The notes beneath the pieces are model-generated. The model saw only the letters and a list, made by a program, of their open reading frames with translations. It had not been told where the DNA came from and searched no databases. A stretch of 64,000 nucleotides of DNA from Anas platyrhynchos (lineage: Eukaryota; Chordata; Aves; Anseriformes; Anatidae). Shown piece by piece: positions 59,410-64,000 of the stretch. Position 1 is the stretch's first letter, and every line of letters begins with the position of its first letter. Where the stretch lies: contig NC_092611.1 of the NCBI RefSeq assembly GCF_047663525.1, positions 2,641,001 through 2,705,000 of the forward strand, given 5' to 3'. Position numbers and translations under genes: made by a program.

Positions 59410-60475
59410 GGGCCTTCCACCTGTGTGCATGGGTGTGAGTGCACGTGAGAACCTGCACGCTAGTTTGTGTGCACAGGGCTGTGTGTGTGTGTGCACGGTG
59501 CTCTTGCACATGCAAGGTGCATGCATGCTTTCTCTGCACACCCTGTGCATGCTCCCTGCACACTCGTGCATACTTCGTTCATGCCCTTCTCACCGGTTCC
59601 ATGCACGCTCCATCTGCACGCTCCATGTATGCTCTTGCTGAACACTCATGGTCTCTGCACACTTCAGGCACACGCGAATGCTGACACACTTTTTCTGCAA
59701 ATGCCATGCACACTTACCTGCACGCCCCAAGCACACACCGTGCGCACTTTCTCCACATGCTCCATGATCACTACCTCCACACAATCCATGCTTTGTGTAT
59801 GCTCTCCTGACATGCTTTATGCATGGCCTTTTACATGCTAAATGTGTAATCCCTGCACACTGTGCGCATGCTCTGTCTGAACACTCTTGTGCATGCCCTC
59901 TTATATCCTTTGTACATGCTCTTTCTGCTTGCTCCAAGCTGCTCTTTCCACATGCTCCTTGCATGACCTCTTGCATGCTCTGTGTATGCTCTGCCTGCAT
60001 GCTTTCTCCACACATTTTGAGTATGCTCTCTCTGCATGCTCGGTGCATGATGTCCCTGCACACTCTGTACACACACTCTACATGCACTGCACATATCCTT
60101 TTGTATGCTCCATGCATGCTCTATGCACACTGCATACATGTTCTCTGCGCGCTCCATGCACATCTCTGCACACTCCGTGCACGCTCAGTCTGCATGCACT
60201 CTGTGCACTCTCTGTGCACACTGCATGAACGATCTCTGTGCTCACTCTGCCTGCTCTTTCTGCACAAACTGTGCACACTGTCTCTGCATGCTCCATGTGT
60301 GCCCACTTGCACAGTCCGTGCATGCTCTCTTTGAACACTGTGTGCGTGCTCTCCACGCATCCTCTGCGCACACTCACTCCGCAGACTGTGCCTGGGCTCC
60401 CTCTGTGCATGCTCGGTGCACACTCCCTCTGCACACTCAATGCACGTGCGTGTGTGTTCCCCGTGCGCCCCACAC
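59410..60475. repeat. 1-kb TGCATGCTCTCTCTGCACAC-type minisatellite in the HEPACAM 3' UTR
   Basis: About 40 diverged copies of TGCATGCTCT plus CTCTGCACAC-type words at about 25-base spacing. It starts with GTGTGTGTGTGTGCAC (59478-59500). It lies between the HEPACAM stop and its candidate poly(A) signal, so it is probably transcribed in the 3' UTR. Open readings on both strands (for example 59795-60334) are repeat shadows. Confidence 0.85.
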
Positions 60476-60642
60476 CCTGCCCCACAGCCAGGCCCTTCCA
60501 GCAACACCCCAGCACCCCTCGCGGGGCGGCAGGGTGCAGCTCCAGCTGAGATCAATACCAAATTAGTGACTTCCCGCTGTGCCCCACATCACCCCTCAGT
60601 GCTGGGGGGGCCGTCCACGTGTTCCCCGCCACCGCCGCCAGC

Positions 60643-62672
<2,030 letters not shown>

Positions 62673-64000
62673 CTGGGGATGGGGGGGAGACAGCGGGCGC
62701 CGCGTCCCGGCCCTCCGAAAAAGGGGAAAACCCCCTCCCGGAGCCGCAACGAGCATCCCTGAAAATCCCTCTCCTGCAGCATCCCCACTGTTTGCACGGA
62801 GGTTTGCAAAAATGTATGCATCACCCCAAAAAAGTGCTTTGGGAGGGGGTTGATGCAACATTTGGAAAGTGCACTGGGGGAATTGATGCAACACTTTGCA
62901 AAGTGTATTGGGGGCATTCACGCAACCCTTGCAAAGACACACACACACAGGGCTTCCACCCCAAGCCCTAGAGGATGCTCTTGTCCGGCCACCCCCCCAT
63001 GCCAGTGCACAAACACAGCACTGGTGACCAAGCCACCATGTCCCAGTTCCGAGAGGACCTCCTGGTACCCATCACCCCACAGGGAAATTCAAGCTGTCTG
63101 TGCTCAAAGCAAACAGCAAGGCTTAAAAATCTCACTTTTGAGGGAAAACAAAAACCAAGAACATAAAAATAAAATGGGTTTAATCCCCAAAACAGCCCTG
63201 TCCCCACTAGTTTGAGAGCCTCATCCATGAGCCCCCATCCAGATGCTGTCACCTGAAGTTGACCAAACCCCAGACTGAAGAGGGGCGGGAGGTGAAATCA
63301 GCTGGGGGGGGGAGGAGGGGAGACGAGGAGGGAGGCGAGCAGAGCAAGAAAGGGTTTAAACAAGCCTGAAAGTCACGGGACCTATTGGTATGCAGCATCC
63401 GTCCATCCATCCTCCCCAGCAGCCGTGGAGCTCAGCCCCGAAAAGGCACCGTGGGGTGAAATTTGGAATAAAACCCGGGCACATGGTCAGGATGTGGCCC
63501 CTGCCCCATCCCCACACCCTTGTGTGTCTAGAAGCCCATTCCTGCCCTGCTTTAACCCCTTTGCTTTATATTTTCAAGGTTCTGGGGGGAGGAATGGGAG
63601 GGATTTAGGAAGCATCACACAAACATCCCCGAAACACCAATCCACCAATCCTTCCTCCAAATTGCTGGTTTCTTCAAGTCCCCCCTTCTCCCTCCTCCCC
63701 CCCCCCCCCTTCATGGAATAAATTTTGGGGTGCAAAACCAATCCACTTTGCTCTGCATCCTCAGCCCGACCCCCACATTGCTGCCTTTGTGTGCAAACTT
63801 TTGAGAAATGGTGGAAAAGAATTGCAGCTGCCTTCCTGTGCTGGCCCCCAAGAGGGGGTGGGTTTGCTCCTTCAGGGGGTGCTGAGCCTCAGAAATCAGT
63901 GTGCTGGTGGAGGGGGGCACTTGGGGAATTAATGCATTCGGGTGAGATGCAGTGGGATGCGGGAACAGGAGAGAAGCGGGGTGAGAAAGGGGCTTTTGAG
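62673..64000 (-). other. HEPACAM: HEPACAM intron 1 (partial, inferred)
   Basis: Upstream of HEPACAM exon 2 on its strand. No leader-type exon with a GT donor in the needed phase was found, so the signal exon is probably beyond the right edge. Contents include a short repeat of the GATGCAACACTTTGCAAAGT type (62800-62940), an ACACAC run (62939-62948), and C and G homopolymers (63698-63710). Confidence 0.6.

Noticed and set aside
59795-60334. 179-codon plus-strand frame rich in Cys, His and Leu
   Set aside because: Produced by the TGCATGC/CTGCACAC minisatellite; similar frames exist on the other strand.
62968-63920. Possible HEPACAM signal exon on the minus strand
   Set aside because: The open readings there lack a leader followed by a GT donor in the phase needed by the exon 2 acceptor at 62673.

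Overview
The window is vertebrate nuclear DNA and almost certainly from a bird. It carries spliced single-copy genes, CR1 non-LTR retrotransposons with the typical avian 3' end, very short introns and many GC-rich minisatellites, which together suit an avian microchromosome. The gene order and orientation (ESAM, MSANTD2, ROBO3, ROBO4, HEPACAM) match what I recall of human 11q24.2. The species cannot be named from the sequence. All exon borders below were read by eye from GT/AG sites, unbroken reading phase and similarity to remembered family proteins; no alignment was run.

Layout: 1-4584 is probably ESAM intron 1, ending in a candidate ESAM signal-peptide exon in a CpG island (4585-4630, minus). 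6440-36185 is MSANTD2 on the minus strand: four coding exons, three long AT-richer introns and two CR1 insertions lying antisense to the gene. A CpG island and a GC-box array (35400-36650) mark its promoter. 36.5-43.2 kb is a gene-free spacer with three degenerate minisatellites and several islands of TAATTA-type homeodomain sites. 43237-52337 is ROBO3 on the plus strand: 26 coding exons, 1314 residues, complete from ATG to stop, with a poly(A) signal at 52737. 58677-52934 is ROBO4 on the minus strand, tail-to-tail with ROBO3, with 14 coding exons read and the terminal exon unresolved. 62672-60643 is HEPACAM on the minus strand, exons 2-7, with the signal-peptide exon not found in the window.

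ROBO3 and ROBO4 are axon and vessel guidance receptors. ESAM and HEPACAM are Ig-family adhesion molecules of endothelium and glia. MSANTD2 is a putative Myb/SANT DNA-binding protein.

The most unusual features are in ROBO4. Its large cytoplasmic exon carries about 25 tandem copies of a 10-residue Ser-Pro motif (30-bp unit, 768 bp). Its ectodomain appears to keep Ig2 and Ig3 but to lack Ig1, whereas I recall mammalian ROBO4 keeping Ig1 and Ig2. Around these genes the DNA is crowded with other minisatellites, including two pairs of introns that share a motif and an array of about 1 kb in the HEPACAM 3' UTR.
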